Positions 45,405 to 57,376 of a stretch of DNA of 64,000 bases are shown here, piece after piece (within the stretch, counting starts at the first letter, position 1; every line of letters starts with the position of its first letter). The notes below the pieces were generated by a model. The model was not told the DNA's origin. It did not search any database and saw nothing but the letters and a program-made list of their open reading frames with translations. The position numbers and the translations under genes are program-made. Source of the DNA: Nymphaea colorata. Lineage: Eukaryota; Streptophyta; Magnoliopsida; Nymphaeales; Nymphaeaceae. The stretch spans positions 12,028,802 to 12,092,801 of the forward strand of contig NC_045145.1 in NCBI RefSeq assembly GCF_008831285.2. The letters run 5' to 3'.

Positions 45405-48400
45405 TGAGAAGGAGCTATAGCAAACAAAGAGAAGAACATTGGCGACATCAGCAACTCAGAAAATTATCAGGTGATGACAGGTTCTTTCTTTTTTACACCA
45501 TTTTGATAATCCCGAAAGTGTGCTGGTATTTTAAGCACTTAACCATGACAATTATGCCATTTGGAGTAGAGCTATGATAATTGCTTTATCAACCAAAAAT
45601 AAACTAGGCTTCATAGATGGATCCATCAAAGAGCCAAAAGAAGGAGATAAGAATCGTGCCTTATGGGTTAGATGCAATAATATGATTCTTTCATGGATTT
45701 TAAATTCTATTAGCAAAGAAATTGCTGCCAGTATTACTTATGCTACGTCATCTCAAGATGTATGGGAAGATTTGAAAAGGAGGTTTACTCAGAGTTTAGC
45801 ATCAAGAATATATCAACTGCAGAGTTCTATATGTCAACTTCAATAAGAGACTCTATCAGTTACTATGTACTACACAAAAATTAAGGTGTTATAGGATGAA
45901 CTTAACTCTTAATTCTCTCGTACCGCCTTGTTCATGTGGTGTTATGAGAATTTACTTAGTCATATTCAAAGGAAAAGAGTAATCCAATTCTTTATGGGGC
46001 TAAATGACTCGTATGGAGCAATCCATGGTCAAATCTTACTGTGTGTTCCCTTGCCTAATATTAACAAATTTTATGCTTTAGTTCTACTGGAAGAAAAACA
46101 ACATGAAGAAAGATTCACGTTGTCACATTCTGAGGCTACTCTAGGCATTACTCTCAATTATAATAGTGAGATGGAAGCCCATAAAACAAGTTTTTAGGTT
46201 TCAGCAAAATAAAGGAGACCTTCAAAGTAGGCTCATGTGTAACTACTGTCATGGTACATGGCATGTAAAAGAGAAGTATTATAAGCTAATCGGCTATCCT
46301 CTAGGGTATCCTCCAGGGCATCAATTTTATGACCCCAATTTCAAGTCTTTCGCAGTTGCAGCTGTAACATAAAAACAGAAAGTGGTAGACCTTCATACTG
46401 TCGATGGTGTTGGTTCTTTAAGTAGTGGTAGTCAAGAGTTGTGCGCTCATTCACTATAGACAAGTACCAGAAACTCTTGTCACTCGTTAAAAATCAAACT
46501 ACCTTAATCGACTTCGTAGATAATACCTCTTCATGCAAGCTCAATTATACACCTTGGATTATAGATTCCAGAGCAAGTCGATATATTTGTGCAAACAACT
46601 CAATCCTCCAAAATCTAAAAAATTGTCATGCACCCATAAGTCTTTCACATGGAAATGTAATCCATGTTCATCAAACCGGTGACGTTCACTTGACATCTTT
46701 TACACTTGACAATACTTTGTGTGTTCCCTCTTTCAAAGTAAATTTGTTATCAGTTAGTCAACTAACCAGACACTAAACTGCTCGGTAACCTTTTTTCCCA
46801 CACATTGTGTATAGCAGGATCTAGCATTGAGCACGACAATTGGTCAGGGTGAAGAAAGAGGAGGACTATACAAATTTAAATCATTGGCATAACTTACAAA
46901 ATGTTTTGTTGGTCCAAGACCTATGGCATAGGCAGTTTGGTCATCTTTCAACTTTTTGACTTAGGCTAGTTAATTCTTATTTAAGGTTGAATTGCTATTT
47001 AAATAAAGATATTTGTTGTGATGCTTGTCATCAAACAAAACAAATAGATTTGAAATTTGATTTAAGTAATATTTCTATTTTGAAGCCTTTTGAATTAACT
47101 CATTGTGACATTTGGGGTCCATATTCATAGTCAGCTCTTACCGAAGCACATTATTTTCTAAGTACACCCACGTCACATAGATTTTTTAATGAGACACAAA
47201 CATGAAACATTATATCTTATGAATTTTTTTTTGCTTTGATAAAAATCAATTTGGTGTCATCGTTAAAAATGTGAGATTTGATAATGGTACTGAGTTTTTT
47301 TCTCATGAAAAACAATCTTTTCTCAATCAATAAGGTATCATTCACCAACATAGTTGTGTCACCACACCACAACAAAATGGAGTGATAGAACACAAACATC
47401 GTCATCTTCTTGAAGTAGCAAGAGCCCTTCATTTTAAAGCGAATTTACCAATTCAGTTTTGAGGCGAGTGTGTTTTAACCGTAACAAGAGAGAAAACAAG
47501 AGAGTTTTCACCAATGAGGATGTTGTTTTCTATGAAAATATTTTCCCATTCCAACAAGTCAAGGAGGGTGAAAGATCGACTGTTTTGCCTATGCCAATAA
47601 CGCAAGAAAATATGATTGGCCCGTTGGAAGAAGCGCCACTTGAAAATGAAGTATAACCTATGGCTGAACCTATTGAAGACACAAACATATCTGAAAATGG
47701 TGAAATGCTTGTTCCAACTCATGATATGCTCCTGCCTGAAATCCAAAACATAGATAGTGAGACCATGCAACCAAACCAACCTTGGAATCCGAACCAACTA
47801 AACATCTTAAAAGATCATCTTGTCAAAAAACGGCTAGCCACTTGGATGAAAGATTTTTATTGTTTTCTAATTTTGACACCCTTGATCAACAAAAACTCGA
47901 TGGCAAAACCTGTAAAAGGCAAAAGGTATCATATTTCCAAGTTTACCTCTTTACATCGTTTTTCTTCTAATCACTCCATTTTTTAGCCTCTAAATCCTCA
48001 ATTTCTGAATGAGAAACCTACGAATATGTAAGTTACATTAAAAAGTGGCGAGATGTGATGGACTTAGAAATTAGTGCATTGCAGGACAATAAAACGTGGA
48101 CATTGACTACTCTACCGAAAGGGATCCAACCCATCACTTGCAAATGGGTATACAAAATAAAATTTTGGTCAGATGGATCCATCAAAGATACAAGGTCCGT
48201 TTGGTAGCAAAAGGTTTTTCACGGAAAGAGGGATTAGATTACAATCATTTGCACCACTAGTCAAAATGGTAACGGTTTGAACTCTTCTTTCAATCGCTGC
48301 TGCACAAGGTTAGTTACTATATCAAATGAATGTAAATAATGCATTTCTTCGTAGAGATTTGCATGAGGAAGTGTATATGCAGATACTGCAAGAACACGAC

Positions 48401-48590
48401 CGTAAGGGAGAGAACTTAGTATGTAAACTTCACAAATCTCTCTACAATCTTAAGCAGTCTCCAAGAAATTGGTTTCACAAGTTATCTATTGCGCTTGAAG
48501 AATTTGGATTTATACAATCCAAGGCTGATCACACGCTATTTACTCTTAAACAAGGAGAAGTTTTTTTTGGCTGTTTTAGTATGTGAACGA

Positions 48591-49746
48591 TGTAATCACC
48601 TCAATTTTTTCCAAAAGACTACGTTACTCTAACAAAGCACAAAACCCAAATTTAGACACAAGATTCAAATCCAAATTCCAACTCTCAGATCCAAATTAGA
48701 TTCAAGACCCAAGTTTAGATGTGAATCGAGTATTTGAAACTCAAAATCCAAAATCGAGTTCAAAACAACAAATTCTGGTACTATAAGCGTCGCGAGCGCG
48801 TGCACAGACCTTCCTCTTGTTTTACGCTTCATCATCGCACCAAAATATGTTTTTGAAGTTAAAAACGAAATCGACCACCCTTTTTGTAAGCAAAACCAGT
48901 TTTATACGCCCACAACGCCTGGCGCTGCATGCGTTGTTGCGCCTCACCGGCACTGGGTCTGTGCAAGCCCTGTTTTAGGTGAAAAACCACCCCCAAGGGG
49001 GCTTTTGGGCCTTCTAGGGTGGGCATTAGCCCTGCCCACACCCCAAAAGGGTGTTTGAAGCGCTCATGGCCAATCCCACTTAGTCAAAACCTATTTTTTT
49101 AAAAAAAATTGAAAATAATTTAAAATTATTTGAAATTCGGATGAAAATGTTGTGAAATTCAACAAAATTCAAATTTTGAGTTTTGGCTCCAAAACTCCCT
49201 GTAAATAACCCCACAATCCCCCCACTTGGGCAGGAGCTAGCCCTTGGAGAAATTCTAGTACATTCGCCCTTTTAATCATTCCATTAGAAATCCTAATGAG
49301 CATCTTATCGTGTGGTTTAAGTTTCTTCCATACCCAACGGTGGAAGAAACATATTTTCGTGTAACTAACAAAATTATTATGTTTATGTTCATATATAAAA
49401 ATGTTTGAAATCTTGTTTTCCAAAATATTTTCAAAAGAATCATTTCTAATGTGGCTTTAGAGACTTAGCTTAAGCTCTTGCATGAGTCTAAGTTTCCCTC
49501 CGGACATCAAATTTGAAGTCAGTCATTTTAAGCATTTTCTTGATTTCTAATCTCATGATACGTATGTATATGCATGTTACATAGGTATATGTGCACATGA
49601 TGATTCATTCATCCCTCCCTCTCTCTCTATGTTTCCACATTTTATTTTACAAATTTTCATATACATATGAAGACATATATAAATGTGTTCTATTTTCTCT
49701 CTCTAAAACCTTTTGTTCAAGATAAATGTCTTATCCTACAAATTTT

Positions 49747-49828
<82 letters not shown>

Positions 49829-50133
49829 ATATTTATATTTCTATTTTTCTTTCCTTCTCTATTTAAGTTAAGATTTCATTTTCAAAAGCTTATACAAATA
49901 TTTATACATACATATAGAGAACAACTGCATGTAAAATGAAAAAAGATGTTTAAGCCAAAATGAAATGCATCAATAATAGACATAACCTTTGAATTAATTA
50001 CCCCAAGTAAAGGTGCCGGGAACGGTTAATCCTCGTATCGACGGACAAGTCCCTTTCTCTCTTTTTTTCAAAACAAAACTCTTTTTTTTGGAGCACTCCA
50101 AAACCAAAATCCAAAATTTTGGGGATGCGAACA
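48591..50133 (+). repeat. solo LTR (1,543 bp) inserted in the copia F reverse transcriptase
   Basis: Begins TGTAATCACCTCAATTTTTT and ends GGGGATGCGAACA. AACGA is repeated exactly at 48,586-48,590 and 50,134-50,138. Across it the copia frame goes from YVND to LIIAGN, so the target was the reverse-transcriptase active site. There is no internal coding, primer site or polypurine tract, so it is a solo LTR left by LTR-LTR recombination. The TATA-like position reads GTAAATAA (49,201), weaker than TATAAATA in the sister copy at 62,199. The 5' TGTAATCACC start and long length suggest a Ty3/gypsy family; the superfamily is not proven. Confidence 0.93.
49748..49835. repeat. CA then TA microsatellite inside the solo LTR
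   Basis: About 12 CA units followed by about 25 TA units with two short interruptions. Confidence 0.95.
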
Positions 50134-51080
50134 AACGACTTGATCATTGCTGGTAATATGAAGGACTTTGTGGAAAAATTTAAGTCTTTTTTGTGCCAAA
50201 AATTCTGCGTGAAAGATCTTGGTACTTTTAAATAGGTTTTAGGCTTGGAAATTGCGCGGTCATCTAAAAAAATCTTCACAACAAAATTATGCACTCAACA
50301 TTATAAATGAAGTCGGGTTATTAGGCGCAAAGCCAGTGAAAATTCTCTTGGAGCAAAAACATGGTCTAGATACTACACAAGCGAAGAAATGAAGGATCCA
50401 AAAAAATATAGAAGACTGGTTGGAAGTTTTATTTATTTGAGTATCACATGACCAGATATTCAGTATGCCGTTCATGTACTAAGTCACTTCATGTATACAC
50501 CACCAAAGGAATCACATTTTCAAGTTGTCTTGAGACTTGTCAAATTTATTAAAATGAATCCAGGATAAGGCATTTTATTGGAAAAAAAAATTCAAGTAAG
50601 TGTTTTTTTTTATTCAGATTGGGCTGCTTGTCATGAAATACGAAGATCCGTCACTCGCTATTGTGTTCTCCTTGGAGCATCTCTAATATCATGGAAAACA
50701 AAGAAACAATCCATTGTGTCTCGCTTCTTTTGAGGCAAAATACTGAGCAATGGAAAATGTTGTTTGTAAGGTAACATGGTTAAAATAGTTATTATCTAAC
50801 TTAGGCGTCCAACACTCACAACCAGCAAATTTGTATTGTGATAATCAGGCTGCAATACATGTTGCAGCCAATCTAGTTTTTTACGAGCGCACCAAGTATA
50901 TTGACATAGATTGTCATGTAGTACGAGAAAAAATTAGTCAAGATGAAATCAGAACATGCTATGTTAGAAGCAAAGAGAAGCTAACCGATCTCTTTATCAA
51001 GGCGTTAGGCAAAGAGGCATTCAAACATTTGCTATCCAAACTGGGTGTAAAAAATCTCTATGCCTCAGTTTGAGGGGGAG

Positions 51081-51387
51081 TGTCAAGAATAAAGGATCAG
51101 ATATCTTATCAAGAGTTGTTACTCATCAATAGGCTACATTCTCGGTCGATAAGGATTATGAAAGAAATCATTTTAGAAGGATAAGGATACACATGGAAGG
51201 ATATAGTTGTGCACTATCTTTGTTACTAAAATCTTGTATCGTTAACTTACCAAAAAATCTTGTAACAATAACTTTTTTGTACTACATATATGTTACTCAA
51301 AGGGTTCAATAAAGTGTGTGTTCTCTCCAGCTTTCTGTTTCACGCTTTCTTTGTTTTTTCCAGTTCTCTCTATCACATGTTATCTCA
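51081..51387 (+). repeat. 3' LTR of copia F (307 bp)
   Basis: Starts TGTCAAGAATAAAGGATC and ends GTTATCTCA, colinear with the 5' LTR. Confidence 0.94.
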
Positions 51388-51392
51388 TGACT

Positions 51393-51975
51393 ACATAGAC
51401 CTTACCAAGTGCTCATTGGCTCTCAGTTTGCTACTAGTAATGCTGTTGTTGCCATTGTTGGGTTTGCTGATGCAAACCTCTATTCATCCCACCATTCTTT
51501 CACGGTGGCTTGTGGGCAATCTTTGAAAAAAGTTGAAGACAGAAAGTTTACCACATGATTTTGTGTATTTATGGAGGCAATCTTATATATTGGAGAAGCA
51601 AAAAGCAATGTGTGGTGTCAAAATCTAATGCAGAATCTGAGCACAGAGCTATGGCTCAAACTGCCACTGAAATGACTTGGGCTAAATCCATGCTATCTAG
51701 TCTAAGTGTGTCAATTTTTTCTTCCCATGAGGATATATTGTGACAATAAAGCAGCCACATACAATGCAAACAATCCAGTTTTTCATGAGGGAACTAAACA
51801 TATTGAAGTGGACTGCCATTACATTCAGGACCTTGTTCAAGAAGAAACCATAGCCACCATTCATGTATCATCTGAAGATCAAACTGTAGATGTCTTCACC
51901 AAAGCTCTTCCTACTGATGATTTCTCTAGATGTTGTGACAAGCTGAGCATGATTAATATGTATGCTCCAGCTTGA
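51393..51975 (+). pseudogene. copia G RNase H remnant
   Basis: Copia RNase H C-terminal half: GGNLIYWRSKKQCVVSKSNA, EMTWAKSMLSSL, then after a frame change [32 protein letters not shown] and [11 protein letters not shown], ending at the polypurine tract GCTTGAGGGGGAG. It is very like the RNase H of copia D. Upstream text (51,393-51,540) is too decayed to assign. Copia F is inserted at its left edge; no other part of G is seen left of F. Confidence 0.9.
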
Positions 51976-51982
51976 GGGGGAG

Positions 51983-52232
51983 TGTTGAATTAGAAGACTT
52001 TAAGTTTGTAGGTGGTCATTTGTAATATTTAATAGTAAGGAATTCTCTTTAAACATTTCTTTATTTTTGGTTGATGTTATTGGTAAGTCTCCACCTCTGC
52101 CCTAATCCATTTATTAGATTAAGGTTAGTAAAGAAGAAGTTTTTCTCTCTCTAAGACTGTCGTGTGTAACATTATTAGATTAAGGTTAGTAAATAAGAAG
52201 TTTTTCTCTCTCTAAGACTCTTGGTTGTAACA
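51983..52232 (+). repeat. 3' LTR of copia G with its end duplicated
   Basis: Starts TGTTGAATTAGAAG after the polypurine tract. The last 61 bp occur twice in tandem (52,111-52,171 and 52,172-52,232), each ending TGTAACA, so the original LTR end may be 52,171. Confidence 0.85.
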
Positions 52233-53230
52233 TTACTCTTACACTCAAATTAGTACTTTGGTGTAGTATTAAATCAATCGTACTTAAATTATAAGCAAAA
52301 TTGAAGCATATGTTTTGATGGGTAAAATGTGCTCAGTTTAAAAGTCATCGCATGCCTAATCTAAGTGATTCTTATCAAGTTTTATTAGCTTCTCCATAAT
52401 CTAAGACTATTACCACAAATTAGGGGGCTTAATCACTTTCCGAACTTGATTAAGAGTGATGAGTGCTTATATGTAATAAACAAATAAAATACTAAAGTTT
52501 AAAGTATATGTAATGCTAAGAATTTAAGCAAAAAATAAAAAAAAAGAGATTAAGGATGGAGAGGCATACCTAACCCCTTGATACGTAATTGACATGGAAA
52601 TTAATCTAAGTGAACTCACGTGAAGTCTTGAAAAGTTGATTATTTATTTCTTAAACCCATGTTAGTACCACGGCTATGGGGCATAAATCGTCTTCAAATT
52701 CTCAACTAAGCATAGCATGTGCAAATATGAGTGAAGATAAAATGATATAAAGGTTAAAAATTAACAACTATCTTATTGTAAATGTAATTAAATGAAAGAA
52801 ATCATGTTTAACCTAAGTGATGCTTCATTAAGGCTTAAGAGACAATCATCAGTTCTCTAATCCAACAGTGATATCATGTTTAGGGATTGATCATTTTTAA
52901 GTCTTTAATAAAGCATGGTGTGTGAAAATGTGTATTATTAAAACAAACTAATAACTAAACTAGGGGCATACCAAACTCCTAATTAACAAAGAAATTAAAA
53001 CAAATAAGCAAACTTATTTGAAATTTTAAGAGATGATTATATTAATTCCTTGAAACCAAGATTAGTACTATGGCTAAATGATTAATCACTCTTATATCTC
53101 ATTTATGCAAACTAATTGAGGAAAAACTAAGTCTAAGAGAGAAAGGGGGCATACCATACCCCTTTTAGGCCTAGTTGACAAGGAAATTGAATTCTAACCT
53201 AGTCTAAACATGATGATGGAAAATGAGCAG
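52233..53230. repeat. diverged tandem repeats, AT-rich
   Basis: Recurrent motifs in the same order, roughly every 200-400 bp: GGGGCATACCAAAC-like (52,563; 52,972; 53,147), followed by TTGACA(A/T)GGAAATTAA, AACCTAAGTGA-like, CTTAAACCCATGTTAGTACC-like and AACTAAGCATAGCATG-like text. Heavily diverged; unit length is not constant. No coding. Confidence 0.55.
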
Positions 53231-54629
53231 GACAGTTATTGTTGCCCTTTTTTATTTTCAAATTTCCTATTGGAGTTATAATTGTTTCGTGGATCGCAGA
53301 CCTCTTTCAGTGACCCAAAAATTCAAGTATTCATAAAGAGGAAAACTTCAAGAATGCTTGTCCGCCTGGAGTTTAGGGACCCAAGGCATCAGAATATGAT
53401 TTTCAGACTTCCAATAAGGGCAGCATCTTATTTATACTATCAGGCTATGATGATTTGCTGGTTATATCACCAAGCTTTCGTTTGCTATATAGGAACATGG
53501 TTAGCCGCCATGGGCCGACAGATAATTATCACTGTTTAGAGATGGTGATGTCTCCGATATTGAATTTCTTTCTTGGATGATAACCCAATGGATGAATTGA
53601 TTACTTCATCAGAAAAGGCCAGACAACCTTAACATGAAAGGGTGGATAAATGGAGGAAAAAAATCACAATGTACCACTGTACTTGAACACCGACTTAAGT
53701 TCCATAATTCAAAGGTGACATGCAACAAATAGACAGGGAGGGAATAGATGAAACATGGTTGAGCTTTGAAGCCGACATCCAAGATGTTTACCTTCCATTT
53801 TCATTCTTTGAGGATCCATAAAGGTGGTAAACTTAGGCATGATGATACAGGAAGTAAGGAAAAAGAGCAGCAAATATGGATTGAGGTGCAGATATACACG
53901 AGACATTGATTCTAGAAGGAGAAATAATTACCTGATAAGGAACAAAGGCAGCCGTACCTATTTTTGAACAGCAATTTCAACCACATTCAATCATATATTA
54001 AAGCTTCCCAGAAATGCAAGCTTTAGAAAAACGTGCACATTCTAAGCTCCCAATGTGCGCCTGACCTGATTCAGGGCTTTGTTTCTGCAAATGAGCCGCT
54101 TTATCAAGGAAAAATTCCAAAATCGAGTGCAATAAGAGAAGGGTCATGTCCTCTTTTTTTCCAACTGAACAAGTAATCTGAGCTGAGTGTTGATGTCAAC
54201 ATGCACTTTAGTTGTCTGCCAAATTGCTGAAAATCAGACTCTGTATTTTCTTAGCTTAGCACCTTGACGAACAAGCCAAGTGGGAACCAAGCTAAAGATG
54301 GGATAAGGATTGATGGAATCCCCTAGGTCGTTCGAATACTAATGTTGCTAGGATTTTCTTGCAGTTCTAGGAAACCATGCTTTCATAATTAAAATGTTCT
54401 CTCCATCCTTTGGAATTCGGACGTTACTGTACAGGTCCCATTATCTAGGGTTCAGCACAGAGGTTCTTCTTCTCTTACCCTCTGCCTCGAGTCTGAAATT
54501 TTTAACTGATCAGTGCTATTCGGTTCATCCATTATTTGCTTTTTCTGTTGATTTCAATAAGTCGTATCATGTCTAGTCCTCTTAGAAGCTAATGCTGGAC
54601 AGATGATGAGAAACGAGGAGCATTTGTCC
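53231..54629. other. 3' flank of the PPR gene
   Basis: AT-rich non-coding. It includes the probable 3' UTR of the PPR gene (minus strand, just below 54,630). A plus frame of 85 codons at 53,282-53,539 is not recognised. Confidence 0.5.
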
Positions 54630-56486
54630 TCAAATTTCATCTTTCAAATTGCATCTTACTATATAGAGCATTTCCTGAATTTGTTTACAGCTTGGGTGGG
54701 AATTGTCGCCTGACATGAATGTGTGAACCGTCCCTTCAAGTTCAACTGTACTTGCACCTATCATCTTCTTAAATCTTCCACTTCTCATTGCCTTTCGAAT
54801 ATCTGCCACTTCCTCCCATAGGCCAGCCTCAGCATACATATTAGAGGAGATAACATAGTTTCCGCATCTATCAGGCTCTATCTCTAGCAGCTCTTTTGAA
54901 ACTTTCTCGCCAATTCTGACATTTCCATGAATACAGCAAGCACCGAGTAGAGTTCTCCAAATAACTGCGTCTGGCTCCACAGGCATGTTTCTAATAAAGT
55001 TGTATGCATCGTCCAGCTGGCCACATCGGCCGAACAAATCGACCATGGCACTGTAGTGTATCATCGTAGGTTCAATTCCGTATTCATTTCTCATCAAATC
55101 AAAGTACTCACATCCTTCTTTTACTAAGCCAGAGTGGCTGCATGCGCATAAAAGACCAAGAAACGTCACATAATTTGGTCCAACAGGAACCAGTTTCATT
55201 TCATGGAAGAGCTGGAGAGCATCCTCGGTGAGGCTGTTCACTGCCAAGCCCAGAATCATTGCGCTCCAAGTCCACACGTTTTTTTCGCTAATCCTATCGA
55301 ACAGTTTCTTCGCAACATTCACGGCGCCACATTTAGCGTACATGTCAACTAGTGAAGTACCAAGATGAACATTCATAGCAAGCCGTCTTTCAATGTAGCA
55401 ATGAACCAGCTTCCCCAAACTAACGTTTCCCAACTTTGCAGCAGCAGAAAGCAAGCTGACTATGGTCACCTCATCAGCTTCAACGTCAGAAAATCTCATT
55501 CGGGCAAAAAAATGGACGCCCTCATCAAAATACCCATTCCTTATGAAGCCATGAATCATGGAATTCCAGGAAACTACAGTTCTCGATGGCATATTATCAA
55601 ACACCTGAGCCGCATCGTCCATCTCACCACAGGATGAGTAGAAGTGTATCAAAGAATTCTGACTGTAGATGTCGGTGGCGTACAGAGTCTTTGCCAACTG
55701 GGCGTGAATCTGCTGACCACCTTCTACAGCACGAAGATTTGTACACGCTTTGAAAAGGAAAGGGAACGTCAGGTTGTTCGGTTTTCGAGAGAGCCGTAGC
55801 ATTCGCGAGTAGGCTAGGATGGACTGAATCGGGGTGTTACTCCCAGAGAAGCCTCTGATAACGCAATTCCACGAAGAAGATCTAGGATTCTTCGTCTGAT
55901 TGAGAAGAAGAAGAGAATGGGAGAGGTCACCAAAAGGTGACAGTGAGCAGAGCCTCACCAACTCTTGGAGAACGAAGCCCTGTTGGTCATGGAGCAGCCC
56001 GCAGACTACGACGTGGGCCTGGATCTGCTTGAGCTGCTTCATGGAAGCACACACTTGGAGGAGGGAGAGGCAAAGCCGTTTTATCGAGATAGGATGCTTG
56101 GAAATGCATGGCTGGTGCTCTGAAATCTCGGAACCAGCCGTCAGGCCACCGCACAACCGCGAAGCCATGTTACCATCTCGGGGGGAAGAGGCGTGACTGA
56201 GCCCTCTTCCGAAGATTGCCGGATCCAAACTTATGAAATTACCAGCATTGGTATCATTTACAGGCAAAAGTCTCTTGATGGTCGGCGATTTGGAGCTGGG
56301 AATTTCATTTGATCTGTCGGCGGCGGATCTCCAATGCTTTCTCCATGTCATGTATTGGATGGAGACTTTCAATCGGAATAGAGTTTTAAACCAGGATTTG
56401 GGTTTGCTTTGTAAGCTGGTTTGTTTCCGAACTCCTTGTTGGGTTTGAAACGTTGAATAGAAGATCTCTCTCTCATTGTTCCGCAT
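54630..56486 (-). CDS. pentatricopeptide repeat protein, PLS class, E-type
   Basis: PPR proteins bind single-stranded organelle RNA sequence-specifically; E-class PLS members mostly serve C-to-U editing with DYW partners in mitochondria or plastids. A single intronless frame of 618 codons is usual for the class. Repeats run from about residue 204 (SWNCVIRGFSGS) through 274, 305, 375, 404, 439 and 476, followed by an E domain from about 507 (WRTLLGACCIHGNV) and an E+-like end near 590 (HTFMSGDNSHPS); the DYW deaminase is absent. Within 204-618 the motif order and signatures (KNVWTWSAMI, PNYVTFLG.LCACSHSGLV) resemble the Arabidopsis At2g36730 type, a memory-based match. The first 106 residues are atypical; ATG 56,168 (MASRLCGG) is an alternative start with a more usual leader. 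No damage is seen, so this is probably a working gene. Confidence 0.92.
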   Translation of the reverse strand: MRNNEREIFYSTFQTQQGVRKQTSLQSKPKSWFKTLFRLKVSIQYMTWRKHWRSAADRSNEIPSSKSPTIKRLLPVNDTNAGNFISLDPAIFGRGLSHASSPRDGNMASRLCGGLTAGSEISEHQPCISKHPISIKRLCLSLLQVCASMKQLKQIQAHVVVCGLLHDQQGFVLQELVRLCSLSPFGDLSHSLLLLNQTKNPRSSSWNCVIRGFSGSNTPIQSILAYSRMLRLSRKPNNLTFPFLFKACTNLRAVEGGQQIHAQLAKTLYATDIYSQNSLIHFYSSCGEMDDAAQVFDNMPSRTVVSWNSMIHGFIRNGYFDEGVHFFARMRFSDVEADEVTIVSLLSAAAKLGNVSLGKLVHCYIERRLAMNVHLGTSLVDMYAKCGAVNVAKKLFDRISEKNVWTWSAMILGLAVNSLTEDALQLFHEMKLVPVGPNYVTFLGLLCACSHSGLVKEGCEYFDLMRNEYGIEPTMIHYSAMVDLFGRCGQLDDAYNFIRNMPVEPDAVIWRTLLGACCIHGNVRIGEKVSKELLEIEPDRCGNYVISSNMYAEAGLWEEVADIRKAMRSGRFKKMIGASTVELEGTVHTFMSGDNSHPSCKQIQEMLYIVRCNLKDEI

Positions 56487-57130
56487 CTCCCAAGTCGCAC
56501 AAATACGGGTATAGATATGGGGGAGGCGGGCACAAACACAACAATTTTAAAAGTACAACTTCAGCATGGCCGCAATCTCTCTCTCTCTCTCTCTCTCTCT
56601 GATGGCAGGGTTTTTAGTTTACCTCTCTCTCTCTCTCTCGGCTCTCTCCTCTCTCTCTCGTCGTCGCCTGATGCAGAGCTCGGGAGGTGCCCAAGTTCCT
56701 CGCCCCTTTCTCCCTTTGTCCCACCCAACTGCTCGCCTGTCGCTCCCATCCGCCCGTCTCCTCACCTCACCTGCTCGCCCGTCTCTCCCACCCGCCCGCT
56801 CCTCACCTCCCGCCTGACCGCCTACTCACCTCCCGTCTGCTCACCTGCCGCCCATCTCGCTTGCCCGCCCGGCCGCTCACCTCCCACCTGCCCACCTCCC
56901 CCCGTCTGCTCACCTGCCGCCCGTCCGCTCACCTCCCACCTCCCCCCGTCTGCTCTCTTGCCGCCCGTCTCACTTGCCCGCCCATCCGCTCACCTCCCAC
57001 TGCCCACCTCCCGTCTCCTCACCTCTTTGGAGCTGCATGCCAATTGTTCGATGAATTGTCTCTTACAGCATTTTGTTAGTTGACTCGTCCTCTATTGGCG
57101 CCTCTCTCTCACGTTGCGCTAAGTTGTGCC
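56487..57130. repeat. CT microsatellites and C-rich low-complexity array
   Basis: CT runs at 56,577-56,600 and 56,622-56,660, then 56,690-57,020 is an irregular array of CTCACCTCCC, CGCCCGTC and CACCTGCC motifs. It lies just upstream of the PPR start (minus strand), so could overlap its promoter. Open frames in it are compositional. Confidence 0.8.
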
Positions 57131-57376
57131 TTACCAGCCTGCGGAGCCGTGCTTAGCTTAGGCTTTGAGCGGGTCCAGACGCAGCTGCCTTGGCAGTGGG
57201 TGGACACACACGTGTGATTGGCTTCGTTGTTTTGGACCGGCCACTTTGTTCTTGCGCAGGGGTGGTGACATGGCCACCCTCCTTCCTCCTCCGCCTTTGC
57301 GTCCGCCACAGGGGGCTTGGGTTGGTGGTACCAGTCTCTGTGGTTTCAAGCCGAGTAACCCCTCCCCCTTAATCGC

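Larger units (their letters stand above)
45574..51073 (+). pseudogene. copia F gag-pol, decayed and interrupted
   Basis: Gag (UBN2-type, WILNSISKEIAASI... at 45,574-45,846, continuing with stops to 46,197). The zinc knuckle at about 46,231 reads CNYCHGTWHVKEKY, with the last Cys replaced by Tyr. The protease motif reads WIIDSRAS (46,553 on), the Gly after DS replaced by Arg. Integrase: WHRQFGH and CCDACH zinc ligands, catalytic D in CDIWGP (about 47,106), D in RFDNGTEF (about 47,280) and E in NGVIEHK (about 47,387), but many stops; it then jumps at about 47,460 to the pre-RT linker, so the connector is deleted. Reverse transcriptase is 48,040-48,590 and, after the solo LTR, 50,139 on; the active site reads YVND and is split by the insertion. 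RNase H ends at 51,073. Non-functional. Confidence 0.92.
45095..51387 (+). mobile_element. Ty1/copia retrotransposon F with perfect target duplication, containing a solo LTR
   Basis: 5' LTR 45,095-45,390 and 3' LTR 51,081-51,387, flanked by TGACT at 45,090-45,094 and TGACT at 51,388-51,392. A primer site follows the 5' LTR and a polypurine tract (TTTGAGGGGGAG) precedes the 3' LTR. Without the nested solo LTR the copy is about 4.7 kb, a normal copia size. The LTRs differ at about one site in ten by hand count, so it is old. Confidence 0.96.

Noticed and set aside
56517-57083. Open frames of 130-190 codons near the PPR start
   Set aside because: Made of CT runs and C-rich repeats (Ser/Leu/Pro only), overlapping in several frames; no coding signal.
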